A stretch of DNA of 64,000 nt from Bradyrhizobium centrolobii (GCF_001641635.1 NZ_LUUB01000059.1:1-64000); one strand, 5' to 3'. Shown: positions 1 to 9,694, numbered from the stretch's first letter. The notes: generated by a model not told the origin, from the sequence alone. Made by a program: numbers and translations.

Positions 1-30
1 CAGCTCCCCATTACCGGCTTTGCCCATAAG

Positions 31-59
31 GCAGGTAATGGGCGTCACCCATTACCTGC
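31..59. repeat. Perfect 12-bp inverted repeat at the broken end of the IS91 gene
   Basis: The arms GCAGGTAATGGG (31-42) and CCCATTACCTGC (48-59) are perfect complements around a 5-base loop. The recognisable transposase frame begins inside the right arm, and an in-frame stop lies just upstream at 36-38. The palindrome therefore marks the point where the gene lost its 5' end. It could be a recombination scar, an element end or an inserted palindromic repeat; its function is unknown. Confidence 0.6.
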
Positions 60-1043
60 CGCAATCGGCATTGCCCGAAGTGCCAGGGCGCGGCGCGCGC
101 GCAATGGCTCGCCGAACGGCAAGCTGAACTCCTTCCCGTACCGTATTTCCACGTCGTCTTCACCATGCCGGCCCCCGCCGGAGAGATCGCCTTTCAGAAC
201 AAGGCCGCCGTCTATGCCATCCTGTTCCGCTGCGCGGCCGAGACGCTCACCACCATCGCAGCCGACCCCAAGCATCTCGGCGCTCAGCTCGGCGTGACCG
301 CCGTCCTCCATACCTGGGGCCAGACCCTGCAACACCATCCGCATATCCACTGCGTCGTGCCGGGCGGTGGACCCTCGCTCGACGGCACACGCTGGGTCGC
401 TTGCCGGCCCGGCTTCTTCCTGCCAGTGCGCGTCCTCTCCCGGCTGTTCCGTCGCCTGTTTCTGCAAGAGCTGCAAGCTGCCTTCGCGGCTGGCGAGCTC
501 GGCTTCTTTGGCGCTCTCGCCCATCTCGCCGATCCCACTGCATTCGCCGCGCGCCTTAATCAACTTCGACGGACCGACTGGGTCGTCTATGCCAAGCCGC
601 CATTTGGTGGGCCGGAACAGGTGCTGGCTTATCTCGGCCGCTATACGCATCGCGTCGCCATCGCGAACAGTAGGCTGATCTCGCTTGCCGATGGCAAGGT
701 GAGCTTTTCCTGGAAGGACTATCGGCAGAACCGCAAAACCAAAGTCATGACGCTTGATGCCGACGAGTTCATTCGTCGCTTTCTCCTGCACTCCCTGCCG
801 GACGGCTTCCACCGCATCCGCCACTATGGCTTCCTTGCCAATGGCGGACGCAACGATAAAATCGCTCTCTGCCGTCAACTCCTTGCTGTCCGCAACGCTC
901 CGACGGATCAAGAAGCCGGCGACGATCCCCTCACCAAATGTGAGATCCCCGTCTGCCCGCATTGTGGCGGCACCATGCGGCGCGTCGATGTCGTCCCGCG
1001 AGCCTGCGCCCGCGACCATCCGTTTCGTTGTGATACGTCATGA
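57..1043 (+). pseudogene. IS91-family transposase, 5'-truncated
   Basis: The frame carries hallmarks of IS91/IS801-type rolling-circle transposases: a zinc-binding CRNRHCPKC segment at its start, PHIHCVVPGGG, and YLGRYTHRVAI followed by a KDY region. These families encode Y2 HUH enzymes of roughly 380-400 residues. About 328 codons remain and the N-terminal zinc-finger part is missing, with a stop codon in frame at 36-38. An internal ATG at 165 opens a shorter frame, but the homologous sequence continues upstream of it, so 165 is not the original start. The C-terminus keeps a CPHCGG zinc knuckle and ends naturally in TGA. Mobility in trans is conceivable, but this copy is probably inactive. 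Confidence 0.85.
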
Positions 1044-1455
1044 CCAGCGCCTGCACCATCCACCGCTTCTGTGATCACCTTCTCCACGGCAACGCCCAAA
1101 GTCGCCGTGGCCGCGCTCGTCACCGAACACCCTGCCAATCGTTCGGCCACGCATCCCAGCGCAGCAAGTCGCTCGCTGGATCGCGCCCTTGGACCGATCA
1201 ATCCGGCCCCTCACATCCGATGAATGACTCGCCGACGCGCAGCGACCACAGGCGCGCCTTCCCAGCAGCCGCACCCGCTGCACTATTCCCATAGCGCCCA
1301 CAACTCCGCAGCTTCGTTCAATCCGGCTTCTATGAGGTCGCACGCCCGACCGAGCGCGCGGCTCCGCGCCTGCCCCGCGACCTCACAGAACCCTCAAGAT
1401 TCTGATGCATGTTCGAACTCACCGTGCAATATCTCGTGCTCGAGCGTCCCGTAAC
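1044..1455. other. Non-coding flank downstream of the IS91 transposase
   Basis: No convincing gene is visible. IS91-type elements normally carry a few hundred non-coding bases between the transposase stop and the terminal origin side, so part of this stretch is probably the element's 3' flank. The exact end cannot be placed without comparison to an intact copy. Confidence 0.4.
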
Positions 1456-1680
1456 ATGGCGCGGTTCTACGTGCTTACGATCGAGCCGACGCTCTTTGGC
1501 GATACCGCATTGGTGCGTGAATGGGGCCGTCTCGGTGGGCGCGGTCGACGGCAGCTCGATCTGTTCGATGGTCTCGTGCAGGCCGTCGAGGCTCTTGAGT
1601 CTTGGCTCAGACGAAAAACCCGTTGTGGTTACGTCCAGCGGCATTCGCCATGCTTGGAGCGAACGTGCGACCCCGCATGA
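1456..1680 (+). CDS. Small WGR-domain protein
   Basis: The protein begins MARFYVLTIEPTLFG and contains the signature REWGRLGGRG, followed by a helix ending RRKTRCGYV, typical of stand-alone WGR proteins common on rhizobial plasmids and islands. WGR domains occur in PARPs and bind nucleic acid; the role of the short bacterial forms is not established. The length (74 residues) fits the domain alone. The start at 1456 is chosen because related proteins share the NMARFY segment. The upstream in-frame ATG at 1405 gives an unrelated leader, and the two frames over 1405-1455 suggest a small indel may have removed an original N-terminus. Confidence 0.6.
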   Translation: MARFYVLTIEPTLFGDTALVREWGRLGGRGRRQLDLFDGLVQAVEALESWLRRKTRCGYVQRHSPCLERTCDPA

Positions 1681-2060
1681 GATGGCTGGGATGGATGAAG
1701 TGCCGAAGAAAGTATACTAAGGTAATCCGAAGTCATCTTCAGTCATATTCCAAGAATTGCAAAAGTATTCCATAATCTATCGTAGCGGGCCTACAGGCCT
1801 GAGAACAGATCGCTCACACGGCAATCGAGACCTTGAATTTCCAAGAGCTAACTGCTCCGGCTAGCGGGTCGAGTGACCAATCAGGTGTTTTGCTGGTCCA
1901 GCACGAGACTGTCTGCGGGCTACGAAAGCCTTGTATGAAGGGCGGCACTGCAAACCACCTAATTCATCGCTCACCGGCCACCGGAGTTGCCGCCGTGAGA
2001 CTTTCATCAAAGTATCGGATGCGACCAGGAGATTGAGATCAGGACCGCAGGAAGCGTCAC
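1681..2060. other. Intergenic region before the nod box
   Basis: About 380 bases without a supportable gene. I see only short frames with no recognisable family, and no repeat or RNA motif. Confidence 0.4.
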
Positions 2061-2109
2061 TATCCGCGATCTGAATGCACTACATCCAAAAAATCGATTT
2101 CACCAACTC
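2061..2109 (+). promoter_or_regulatory. nod box (NodD-binding promoter element)
   Basis: This 49-base stretch aligns without gaps to the classical rhizobial nod box: TATCCG in place of YATCCA, a CTGAATG block in place of the RGATG block, ATC at the expected spacing, then CAAAAAATCGATTTCACC against NAAACAATCRATTTTACC. The long spaced ATC...GAT architecture and the 3' AATCGATT core are diagnostic. NodD bound here would drive flavonoid-induced transcription rightward. The next recognisable gene is nodP, about 520 bases downstream, so the mRNA would have an unusually long leader. Confidence 0.88.
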
Positions 2110-2152
2110 ACCTACTGCCGGGTAGGAAAAGTGCCAGCCATTGAGCAACAGG

Positions 2153-2177
2153 GTAGTTTTCCCGTCGGGAAAACTAC
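2153..2177. repeat. Perfect 11-bp hairpin in the nodP leader
   Basis: GTAGTTTTCCC and GGGAAAACTAC are perfect complements around a 3-base loop, about 45 bases after the nod box. It would form a strong stem in the nod-box transcript. No U-tract follows, so it is not a canonical intrinsic terminator; it could affect mRNA stability or be a protein-binding palindrome. Confidence 0.6.
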
Positions 2178-2631
2178 GAGGAGTATCTCATCATAAACAC
2201 GGCAACCCGGTCGTAGGCGCGGCTTTCGGCAGCTCTGACCAGCTCTACACCGGCGGCGAGGGCAACCGCAAGCTCGAAAGCGTGTGGAGGATCATGCCCT
2301 ACCCTTCAGCAGGACGGCCCGATCGCGCTGCGCCGGCGCGCACCCGCAACGGCTTTGCGACACGATAAACCAGCGTATGTTGAGGCGGCAACCAAGGAAT
2401 GAATTGACCGTCAGTCAGTTTCCCATCTTACAGCTCGTAGGTTCGCCCACCAGAATTCTATGCTCTTGGCGAAGGCGATGCGCCGACGTCTATCCCCCGC
2501 TTGGACCGACCGAGGATGAGATACCGCAGCGAGCCACGCTGAATTACTGATCCCATAGTCAAGCCCTCAGATGCGGCATGAATCCGCAACGGCAAGCTCA
2601 TCGCGTGGGGCACATCTCGAGGATGTTCAAG
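2178..2631. other. Leader between nod box and nodP
   Basis: No recognised gene. Several frames stay open for 70-90 codons but none shows a known motif or convincing ribosome site. The stretch may be the untranslated nodPQ leader, or scar tissue from a lost first gene of the operon. Confidence 0.35.
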
Positions 2632-3567
2632 ATGAACGTGCAGAACTTAGCTCGACTCGAAACGCGCACGCTTCCGCGGCATTTGCGGCGGCTCGAGGCC
2701 GAGTCGATCGAAATCATGCGCGAGGTTGTCGCAGAGTTCAAGAAGCCGGTGATGCTCTATTCGGTCGGCAAGGATTCAAGCGTCATGCTGCACCTTGCGG
2801 TGAAAGCATTCTATCCGGCGAAGTTGCCCTTCCCACTGATGCACATCGATACGACCTGGAAGTTCCGCGAGATGATCACCTTTCGCGACGAGACGGCCAG
2901 GCGCATGGGGATCGATCTGATCGTCCACGTGAACAAGGACGGCATTGCGCGCGGCATCAATCCCATCGACTCCGGCTCCGCGCTGCATACGCAGGTTATG
3001 AAGACCGACGCGCTCAAGCAGGCGCTCGAGATCTACGGATTCGATGCGGCATTCGGCGGCGCGCGGCGGGACGAGGAGAAAAGCCGTGCCAAGGAGCGCA
3101 TATTTTCGTTCCGCGCGGCAGGACATGCCTGGGATCCGCGCAACCAGCGGCCCGAACTTTGGAACCTGTTCAACACGCGCATCCGGCAACGCGAAACGAT
3201 GAGGGTGTTCGCGATGTCGAATTGGACAGAGCTCGACATCTGGGAATACATCATGCTCGAAAACATCCCCGTCGTCCCTCTCTACTTTGCGAAACAGCGA
3301 CGTGTGGTGCATCGGAATGGCACCCTGGTCATGATGGACGACGAGCGGCTCCCGCTCCGGCCAAATGAGACCCCCGAGTTGCGGACGATCCGTTTCCGCA
3401 CGCTTGGGTGCTACCCCCTGAGCGGCGCCATCGAATCGGAGGCCACTACCATCGAGGACATCGTAGCCGAAATGCGGCTTACCAAAGTGTCGGAGCGCCA
3501 GGGTCGTCTCATTGATACGGATGAGGCCGCTTCAATGGAGAAGAAGAAGCGAGAAGGATACTTCTGA
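2632..3567 (+). CDS. nodP: Sulfate adenylyltransferase small subunit, NodP (CysD family)
   Basis: NodP with NodQ makes adenosine 5'-phosphosulfate from ATP and sulfate, feeding PAPS to Nod-factor sulfotransferases or assimilation. The protein shows the PP-loop signature [14 protein letters not shown], the KWKFREM-like TWKFREM block, the [19 protein letters not shown] segment and the conserved C-terminus [17 protein letters not shown]. Start 2632 (311 residues) is favoured because GAGG lies nine bases upstream; family members are about 300 residues. ATGs at 2623 and 2578 are also in frame. The stop overlaps the nodQ start by one base (TGATG), implying coupling. The upstream nod box supports nodP rather than housekeeping cysD. 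Confidence 0.92.
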   Translation: MNVQNLARLETRTLPRHLRRLEAESIEIMREVVAEFKKPVMLYSVGKDSSVMLHLAVKAFYPAKLPFPLMHIDTTWKFREMITFRDETARRMGIDLIVHVNKDGIARGINPIDSGSALHTQVMKTDALKQALEIYGFDAAFGGARRDEEKSRAKERIFSFRAAGHAWDPRNQRPELWNLFNTRIRQRETMRVFAMSNWTELDIWEYIMLENIPVVPLYFAKQRRVVHRNGTLVMMDDERLPLRPNETPELRTIRFRTLGCYPLSGAIESEATTIEDIVAEMRLTKVSERQGRLIDTDEAASMEKKKREGYF

Positions 3568-5459
3568 TGGATACGGATGCTGCGGGTTGCCTCGGCGAGG
3601 CCGTTAGCAAAGATCAATTGCGGTTCATCACCTGTGGCTCGGTCGACGAGGGCAAATCGACGCTGATCGGGCGACTCCTGCATGACAGCAAGATGATCTA
3701 TGAGGACCAGCTACGGGCGCTCGCGCGCGACAGCGCCAAGCACGGCACGACGGGCGAAGACATCGACTTTGCTCTGTTGGTCGACGGCCTCGAAGCTGAA
3801 CGCGAGCAACGTATTACTATCGATGTCGCCTATCGGTTCTTCACCACGCCGCGCCGATCGTTCATGGTCGGCGATACGCCGGGCCACGAACAATATACCC
3901 GCAATATGGCAACCGGCGCCTCCAACGCGCAGCTCGCGATCATCCTGATCGATGCGCGCAAAGGGATTCTGGTGCAAACCAAACGCCATTCGTTCATCTG
4001 CTCACTATTGGGCATCCGGCACGTCCTCCTGGCCGTAAACAAGATTGACCTCGTGGACTACCGAAAAGATGTCTTCGACGGCATCGTGCGCGACTATGTC
4101 GCCTTTGCTTCGGCGCTCGGCTTCAAGTCGATCGTTCCATTCCCGATCTCCGCCAGATACGGCGACAACATCATCTACCGATCCGGCAACACCGATTGGT
4201 ATCATGGCCAGTCTCTGCTGGATTGCCTCGAGACTATCGACATTCAGTCCGAGACGACCGACCTGCCCTTCCGCTTTCCGGTACAGTGGGTGAACCGCCC
4301 CAATCTGGATTTCCGGGGGTATGCGGGCACGATCGCCTCGGGAAGCATCGCGGTTGGCGACGAAATTATCGTGGCAGCATCGGGGCGCAGCTCGCGCGTG
4401 AAGCGAATTGTGACCTATGATGGTGATCTTGCGGCTGCAGAAGCTGGCGACGCAGTAACGATCATGCTCGAAAATGAGATCGATGTCAGCCGCGGCGATG
4501 TCCTCGCAGGTCCAACCCAGCGCCCTACGGTCGCCGACCAGTTTGCCGCTCATCTGATCTGGATGGATGAGGAGCCAATGGTACTGGGCCGCTCCTATGC
4601 ATTTCGGATCGGCACGCAATCGATTGCCTCCGGCAACGTCACGCGCATCAAATACAAGATCGACGTCAATACCGGCGAGCCTCCTCTTGCGGCGACGACG
4701 CTCGGGCTCAATGAATTCGGCTTCTGCCACGTTGCGACCACTCTGCCTGTGAGCTTTGATCCCTATCACGTGAATCGGCGCACCGGGTCCTTCATCGTGA
4801 TCGACCGCTACACCAACCGAACGGTTGGCGCGGGAATGATTGATTTTCCGCTCCGCCGCGCCAGCAACGTTGCCTGGCAACCGCTAACGATCGGCAAGCA
4901 GGAGCGTGCCGGGCTCAAGCAGCAGAAGCCATGCATCATCTGGTTCACCGGGCTTTCGGGCGCCGGCAAGTCGACGATTGCCAATATCGTCGACCAGAAG
5001 CTGTTCGCGATGTCGCATCACACGATGCTGCTGGACGGCGACAACCTCCGTCACGGCCTCAATGGCGATCTCGGCTTCACTGACGCGGATCGGATCGAGA
5101 ACATCCGACGAGCCGGTGAAGTGGCGAAACTGATGCTCGACAGCGGCTTGATGGTCATTTGCTCGTTTATCTCGCCCTACATGACCGAGCGGGACCTGGT
5201 ACGCAAGCTCGTTGGGAAGCGCGAATTCGTCGAGGTCTTTGTGGACACGCCAATAGATGAGTGCGTCCGACGCGATCCAAAGGGACTTTATTCGAGGGCA
5301 AAATCAGGCAAAATCGAGAACTTTACTGGCATCGACGCCCCGTTCGAAGCGCCGCGCGCGCCGGAGGTACACTTGAAGACCTTGGGCCAGCCACCAGAAC
5401 AGTTGGCGGATCAGGTTCTAGATGCGCTTGCCGCAAGAGAGATTATTTCTCTGACATAG
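3567..5459 (+). CDS. nodQ: Bifunctional sulfate adenylyltransferase GTPase / APS kinase, NodQ
   Basis: A CysN-CysC fusion. The N-terminal translation-factor-like GTPase has the P-loop GSVDEGKST (residues 24-32), DTPGHEQY and NKID, and activates the NodP adenylyltransferase. A second P-loop, GLSGAGKST near residue 462, begins the C-terminal APS kinase, which also keeps DGDNLRHGLN. The kinase converts APS to PAPS, the sulfate donor for NodH-type sulfotransferases. The length of 630 residues matches rhizobial NodQ. The start codon overlaps the nodP stop. No nodH is in the window, so the receiving sulfotransferase must lie elsewhere if Nod factor is sulfated. Confidence 0.93.
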   Translation: MDTDAAGCLGEAVSKDQLRFITCGSVDEGKSTLIGRLLHDSKMIYEDQLRALARDSAKHGTTGEDIDFALLVDGLEAEREQRITIDVAYRFFTTPRRSFMVGDTPGHEQYTRNMATGASNAQLAIILIDARKGILVQTKRHSFICSLLGIRHVLLAVNKIDLVDYRKDVFDGIVRDYVAFASALGFKSIVPFPISARYGDNIIYRSGNTDWYHGQSLLDCLETIDIQSETTDLPFRFPVQWVNRPNLDFRGYAGTIASGSIAVGDEIIVAASGRSSRVKRIVTYDGDLAAAEAGDAVTIMLENEIDVSRGDVLAGPTQRPTVADQFAAHLIWMDEEPMVLGRSYAFRIGTQSIASGNVTRIKYKIDVNTGEPPLAATTLGLNEFGFCHVATTLPVSFDPYHVNRRTGSFIVIDRYTNRTVGAGMIDFPLRRASNVAWQPLTIGKQERAGLKQQKPCIIWFTGLSGAGKSTIANIVDQKLFAMSHHTMLLDGDNLRHGLNGDLGFTDADRIENIRRAGEVAKLMLDSGLMVICSFISPYMTERDLVRKLVGKREFVEVFVDTPIDECVRRDPKGLYSRAKSGKIENFTGIDAPFEAPRAPEVHLKTLGQPPEQLADQVLDALAAREIISLT

Positions 5460-6094
5460 CTCAACTAGGGCACCATTCGACCTTGTCGCAAGCTGGACTC
5501 TGGTCACGCAGGTCGTGAATGTCCTCATCCGCCATGCCCCTGCTGCCCGAACCTGGCGGCTTTCGTTCTGGTTTCACGGCTTGACACAGGCCCCTATTCT
5601 AGTTCGCCGGGGATCGACCATTCGTCCTTTCGTGCCGGATCGAACAGTGGCGTCGCGCGCTGCAGGCTGTACCAATGCACCCGGTCCGAACCATTGTTGA
5701 CAGGATTGCGCGAAAATGACCACGGGTGAGCAGGGGAAGCTTCTTTGCCAGCTCAAACAATGTTCGACGATTTTGTTCTATTCAGAGCCGCCGCAACGAA
5801 GCAGACGTCCTTGCTCACTCACTTAGCGCATGCGAGGCCGCTCCTAGTATGCGGAACCTGCGCCGATCATGTCCATGCCTATGCCATCATCCATTGCGAG
5901 GTCGCAGCGGCTGGCGGACCGTCGCTCGCAATGGCGAAGAAACGAGACACGTGACCGGTCAGATTAGCGAGCGGACCTCCGAAAGCCCAGACACAGCCCA
6001 CCGCTTCATAGTCGGCCCAAGAGGTCGTACAACTATATTCAAAGAACGAGTCGTCCGCTAACCGTACAAGGGCACAACCAAGTCTAGAGGTTTT
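5460..6094. other. Intergenic region between nodQ and the acyltransferase
   Basis: About 635 bases with short overlapping frames only. I found no family motif, no second nod box and no clear terminator, so whether the acyltransferase is in the nodPQ transcript or has its own promoter is open. Confidence 0.35.
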
Positions 6095-7207
6095 ATGCTT
6101 TGTCACACAACTCTATCGACGGGGCACGGCTCGCACTCAGCCGGAGCAGACAACCGAGATCTAAGCTTTGATTTTGCTAAAGGCATACTCATTGTCTTGG
6201 TGATCGTTGGACATCTATTGCAATATGTCATCTACCGAAACAATGATTATTGGTATTCGCCGTATTTCAAGTCGATCTACATGTTTCATATGCCTCTGTT
6301 TATGGCGATAAGCGGATATCTGTCTTCGAGAGCTCTCCTGCGAAAATCGCTCATTCGTAGTATCAATGAGCGCGCGATACAATTATTGCTGCCAACGCTG
6401 TTTTGGTGCGCCTTTATGGAGACAGCTAAGGTAGCTGCATTTTCGCCTTCGAACAGTATAACTTACGCAGACATTTTGAAGGATTTTATTGGCTCATACT
6501 GGTTCATATGGGCGGCATTTGCATCTTTCCTTGTCATAAAGGTCCTTCTAACGATTTGCCGTCGTCGATCAATGTGGATCATAGGCATGTCTGCAATTGC
6601 GGTCGCAATCTTGCCCGTCACCTTTTCGATATTGCCCTTGATAAGATACACTTTCCCGTTCTTCTGTCTGGGATTCTTGCTTTTCCAGTCGACCGAATGG
6701 CGAGCGCGCGTTCTCCCACGCAACAAATCTCCCTTGATCTTCTCACTCGCAGCGCTTGCTTTCGCCTGCTTTCTTGTTTGGGGCAAAGAGACTTATGCCT
6801 ACAACAATCTCGTTCTGATACGCGATACAGCATCGGCTGAACAGGTGTTGCTGATGTTCGCAGGCTCTGTGGCGGCCTCTGCGATCGCATTTGAAACGGT
6901 GCTACCGCTCTGGAAACTCAGCTCTTCAAATCGAGTGGCCCGCTTTGTCGCGGTGGAACTTGGGCAGAGCACGCTGCTTCTTTACCTGCTCCAGGGCACC
7001 GTTTTTCGTCTTATGGATTTGGTCCAGTTCGGAGAACTATGGGATCTCTCGACCAGAATCTCGATGGCTGGTGTGCTTGGAGTGGCCATCATTGTCATCG
7101 CGATGACAGTTCGCTGGATTGTCCGCGACCTCGGATGGGTGTCTCGGGTTGTTGCCGGAACGCCGCCACGCTCGGGGCCGCTCAAACCTCAGTCAGTAAC
7201 TAACTAA
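6095..7207 (+). CDS. nolL: NolL/NodX-type Nod-factor O-acetyltransferase (acyltransferase 3 family)
   Basis: The N-terminus DFAKGILIVLVIVGHLLQY with the conserved histidine, then YMFHMPLFMAISGYL, is the signature of membrane acyltransferase 3 proteins; about ten hydrophobic segments follow through residue 355. In rhizobia, proteins of this type and length (370 residues) are NolL, which acetylates the fucose of Nod factors, and NodX. Position after nod-box-driven nodPQ favours a Nod-factor role. An AGAGG sits five bases before the ATG. Base composition is visibly more AT-rich than nodPQ, suggesting a separate acquisition. Assignment to NolL rather than NodX or another polysaccharide acetylase is inference. 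Confidence 0.75.
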   Translation: MLCHTTLSTGHGSHSAGADNRDLSFDFAKGILIVLVIVGHLLQYVIYRNNDYWYSPYFKSIYMFHMPLFMAISGYLSSRALLRKSLIRSINERAIQLLLPTLFWCAFMETAKVAAFSPSNSITYADILKDFIGSYWFIWAAFASFLVIKVLLTICRRRSMWIIGMSAIAVAILPVTFSILPLIRYTFPFFCLGFLLFQSTEWRARVLPRNKSPLIFSLAALAFACFLVWGKETYAYNNLVLIRDTASAEQVLLMFAGSVAASAIAFETVLPLWKLSSSNRVARFVAVELGQSTLLLYLLQGTVFRLMDLVQFGELWDLSTRISMAGVLGVAIIVIAMTVRWIVRDLGWVSRVVAGTPPRSGPLKPQSVTN

Positions 7208-7736
7208 ACCCTGCCCTCTTGGCATTGCGACAGCAGCGTCTCACTGGAACCAAAATCTGCGCGACATCGCACCCTCGCGAGGGGATCGGCTAAGCCTTTG
7301 GCTATTCCAACCCGTAATGAAGCTTGATCCCACCTCTCGACGGCCTCAAGTTCTGATGGGATCGTCCGCGTGGAGGAATTCGTGCGAGTGCCAAAGACTG
7401 CATCGCGCTGATTGTGCGCTAGGCGGCCCCAAGCGGAAACCGATGTCGCCTTCACGGCCTCGCCCATAGGCGCGGCCGCATGCTCCATCCATCTTAGTAC
7501 CCCGAAACGCTTGAACCCAAGCTCGAGCCCAACTCGGCGGGCGAGGTAGACGACCCCGACATCGTTATAGTCGCGCAAGTATCGCCGCGCCCCTCTGACC
7601 ACAGCTGTCCTTCACCAATCTGATGGGCATTATATTTTCGTGCCTGGATGTGGTCATCGACCCCGTCGATTGGCACGCCAATTGCTGGAATATAGCTGAA
7701 GAAGAACGCCACGATCTCGATGGTCGAGAGGTATCC
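7208..7736. other. Intergenic region after nolL
   Basis: A 132-codon minus-strand frame at 7204-7602 has no recognisable motif and no strong ribosome site. I treat this stretch as non-coding or relic sequence. Confidence 0.3.
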
Positions 7737-8174
7737 ATGTCAAACCCGAATTGGTTCTCCTGGTACTCTTTTCCATTCTTTGCGCCACTCAGCGGGGCAG
7801 TAAATCAGGATATCGAAACGAACGTCGTCAAAGTTTCAGAACTCCAAAAGAAGGTCTTTGAGCAGTTCAGCTTGGGCCAACAGCTCGAAGCTCTTTTCGC
7901 TGCCGTCGAAGAACTTAACCGGCGCCCCCGGATGGCGAGAGTGTCGCAGGACACTAATGATTCGAGTTCTGGAGAGGCAATGAAACACCTCGAAGAGATG
8001 GCAAAAGGCATGGAGAAAATCAAACGGCGTCACGGCGTTGTCGTCCTTGATGAAGCTGAGCGCGCACTGGAACGCCTGAAGGCTGCTAACCCTGCGCAAT
8101 ATGAAACATTCATCCGCGACCACGAGACCAAGCCCGGGAGCCCTGGCGAAGGTGTCAGTCCGGACCAAGGCTGA
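7737..8174 (+). CDS. Conserved-looking small protein of unknown function
   Basis: A 145-residue protein with an aromatic N-terminus (NWFSWYSFPFF) followed by long helical stretches rich in E, K and L. It is soluble, has no signal peptide and no motif I recognise. The start at 7737 is chosen because GAGAGG lies six bases before the ATG; the frame is open back to 7623 but the extra residues look non-coding. The next gene in the same direction also encodes a helical protein of similar size, so the two may be related in function, for example at polyhydroxyalkanoate granules. That is speculation. Confidence 0.5.
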   Translation: MSNPNWFSWYSFPFFAPLSGAVNQDIETNVVKVSELQKKVFEQFSLGQQLEALFAAVEELNRRPRMARVSQDTNDSSSGEAMKHLEEMAKGMEKIKRRHGVVVLDEAERALERLKAANPAQYETFIRDHETKPGSPGEGVSPDQG

Positions 8175-8558
8175 TCACCTAACGGGCTATCTCAGTTGTC
8201 TCGAAGCGCGATCACCATTCGGCACCTTTCGAGGCGATCCATTGGGACGGGTGCCAACTGGCAGCCCATGAATTGTGGTCCGGACGATCGGTGTCATTTA
8301 AAATCTTCAGCGTGTCTGGTTGAAGACATGGATGTTCGAACTTCTACACGGGCGCGACGCATTCAGCCGGCACAGTGCGACGCTCAGCCTTCCCCTTCAG
8401 AAACGGGCTCGCACACCCCGTTGGTGGCGGATACGGGCGAGGAGCCGGGCTATGCAAATCAGCATTCTCTTTTTTCCGCCGTCATAGAAGAGTTCCGGAC
8501 GAACAGCGCCTTCGAAGGCAGATCTCTCGAGTACATGTAACAAGACAAGGAGATGGTG
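8175..8558. other. Intergenic region
   Basis: About 385 bases with no convincing gene; a 114-codon frame lacks codon character and a ribosome site. Confidence 0.3.
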
Positions 8559-9002
8559 ATGACGAAGGAAGCCGGAAGCAACGATGACATTGGCGGTGCA
8601 ACAGGCGCATTTCAGGACTTTGCAAAGCGAGCCATCGTAACGCAGACGGAGTTCTCGAAACGGCTTTTCGACACCTATTGGCATTGGCAGGAGCGAATTC
8701 AGATCGAATCCGCGCAGGCGATGGAGCTCTTCGGGAAGGTCACTTCTGCGAGCTCGGCGACCCACCGGATCAGTATTTTTCAAGGCTGGATCAACGACGC
8801 CACACTGCGGGTCGCGCGGGATGTGATCTATTCGATTGAAACCGCGAAATCCCTCACGAACGTCGAACTTCCGCCGTACGCCAGCCCATGGCTGACACCC
8901 CTTGCATCGTTCAACTTGCCAGCCGGGGCTGGCGTCAATTTTCATTATGGCTCCTGGCAATTGCCGACCCTCCGGATCGAAGCAGGCCGACCAGAGCGAT
9001 GA
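8559..9002 (+). CDS. Phasin-like helical protein
   Basis: The 147-residue product is almost entirely helical, with an amphipathic pattern (VTQTEFSKRLFDTYWHWQ, then repeated A/S-rich helices) resembling the phasin_2 family that coats polyhydroxybutyrate granules, which are abundant in bradyrhizobia. AAGGAG ends six bases before the second ATG (8559), which I take as the start; an ATG at 8553 is also in frame. The C-terminal 40 residues are proline-rich and non-helical. No catalytic motif is visible. Phasin is the best guess, not a firm assignment. Confidence 0.45.
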   Translation: MTKEAGSNDDIGGATGAFQDFAKRAIVTQTEFSKRLFDTYWHWQERIQIESAQAMELFGKVTSASSATHRISIFQGWINDATLRVARDVIYSIETAKSLTNVELPPYASPWLTPLASFNLPAGAGVNFHYGSWQLPTLRIEAGRPER

Positions 9003-9439
9003 AAGTTGGGCTTACTCCTACCAGGAGCCCAATGCGGAATGACGCGTTTCCTTACAAGGGAACGTGCCAGCGGCACCGGACACCGCCGTCTTGGAAGATG
9101 GAGCTGCGAAAACTTTGCAACAGCTCCGACAAGCCAGAGTTTGGCGCCATGAACGCGGAGCTCGCCAAGGCGAATGTCTATAACGTGCTCACGTAGAAAA
9201 ACATAACAGCTCTGGCCGGGGATCAGGAATGATGCCGCTAACGGCAAGTGGGACTCCTTCAGCCCGACTGACGTTGACTGAACGTGGACATCCGACTTCA
9301 TGCAGAAGCACTTCCCTTGACGATCGTAAATCCACCGAATTGCATCGCGATACATTCCTAGTAGGTGCCGATGAAGGCCAGACGCTGGCCCCTACTTGGG
9401 CGGGAATATCTGCCGGTCCCCGCTAAGCCGAGTGCTCCA
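9003..9439. other. Intergenic region
   Basis: Nothing supportable in about 435 bases. A 136-codon minus-strand frame (8945-9355) overlaps the preceding gene and looks like a shadow. Confidence 0.3.
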
Positions 9440-9694
9440 CTACGGAATGTACAAGACGGCAAATAGCGCGAGGGCAGCAATAGCGAGCAGCACCACGGCC
9501 TTCCTAATCAACGCACGTCTTTCGATTTTGTCGGCCGCATATCCGCAATCGCGAGCCACCTTGAGGAGGCCGTCTCGTTCGATTTCTCTCGTCGAGAGCT
9601 CAGCTTCTGCCAGGTAGATCTGCTCTAGCCGCCGAAATTCTTTCGCATTTCGCGCTCTGCGCGCACGCACGACCATACGCATTGTCCCCATCAC
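9440..9694 (-). CDS. Small tail-anchored membrane protein, copy 1
   Basis: An 84-residue protein with an arginine-rich N-terminus, a central acidic/helical part (EFRRLEQIYLAEAELSTRE) and a single C-terminal hydrophobic helix at about residues 64-82, ending LYIP. That topology suggests a tail-anchored inner-membrane protein facing the cytoplasm. A clear paralogue of the same length is encoded at 11638-11892 on the same strand, with shared EFRRLEQIYL and KIERR motifs. Both sit divergently from a second duplicated gene. Function unknown. Confidence 0.6.
   Translation of the reverse strand: MMGTMRMVVRARRARNAKEFRRLEQIYLAEAELSTREIERDGLLKVARDCGYAADKIERRALIRKAVVLLAIAALALFAVLYIP

Noticed and set aside
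45-1019. 324-codon minus-strand open frame
   Set aside because: It lies opposite the IS91 transposase and its sequence has no family features; it is a shadow of the GC-rich coding strand.
2409-2436. Possible tts box (type III secretion promoter) starting GTCAGTTT
   Set aside because: Only the first few bases agree; the AGCT half is at the wrong spacing and no secretion gene follows.
4005-4880. 291-codon minus-strand frame inside nodQ
   Set aside because: Shadow of the NodQ GTPase domain.
5460-6094. Second nod box before nolL
   Set aside because: No stretch with the spaced ATC...GAT and AATCGATT core was found.
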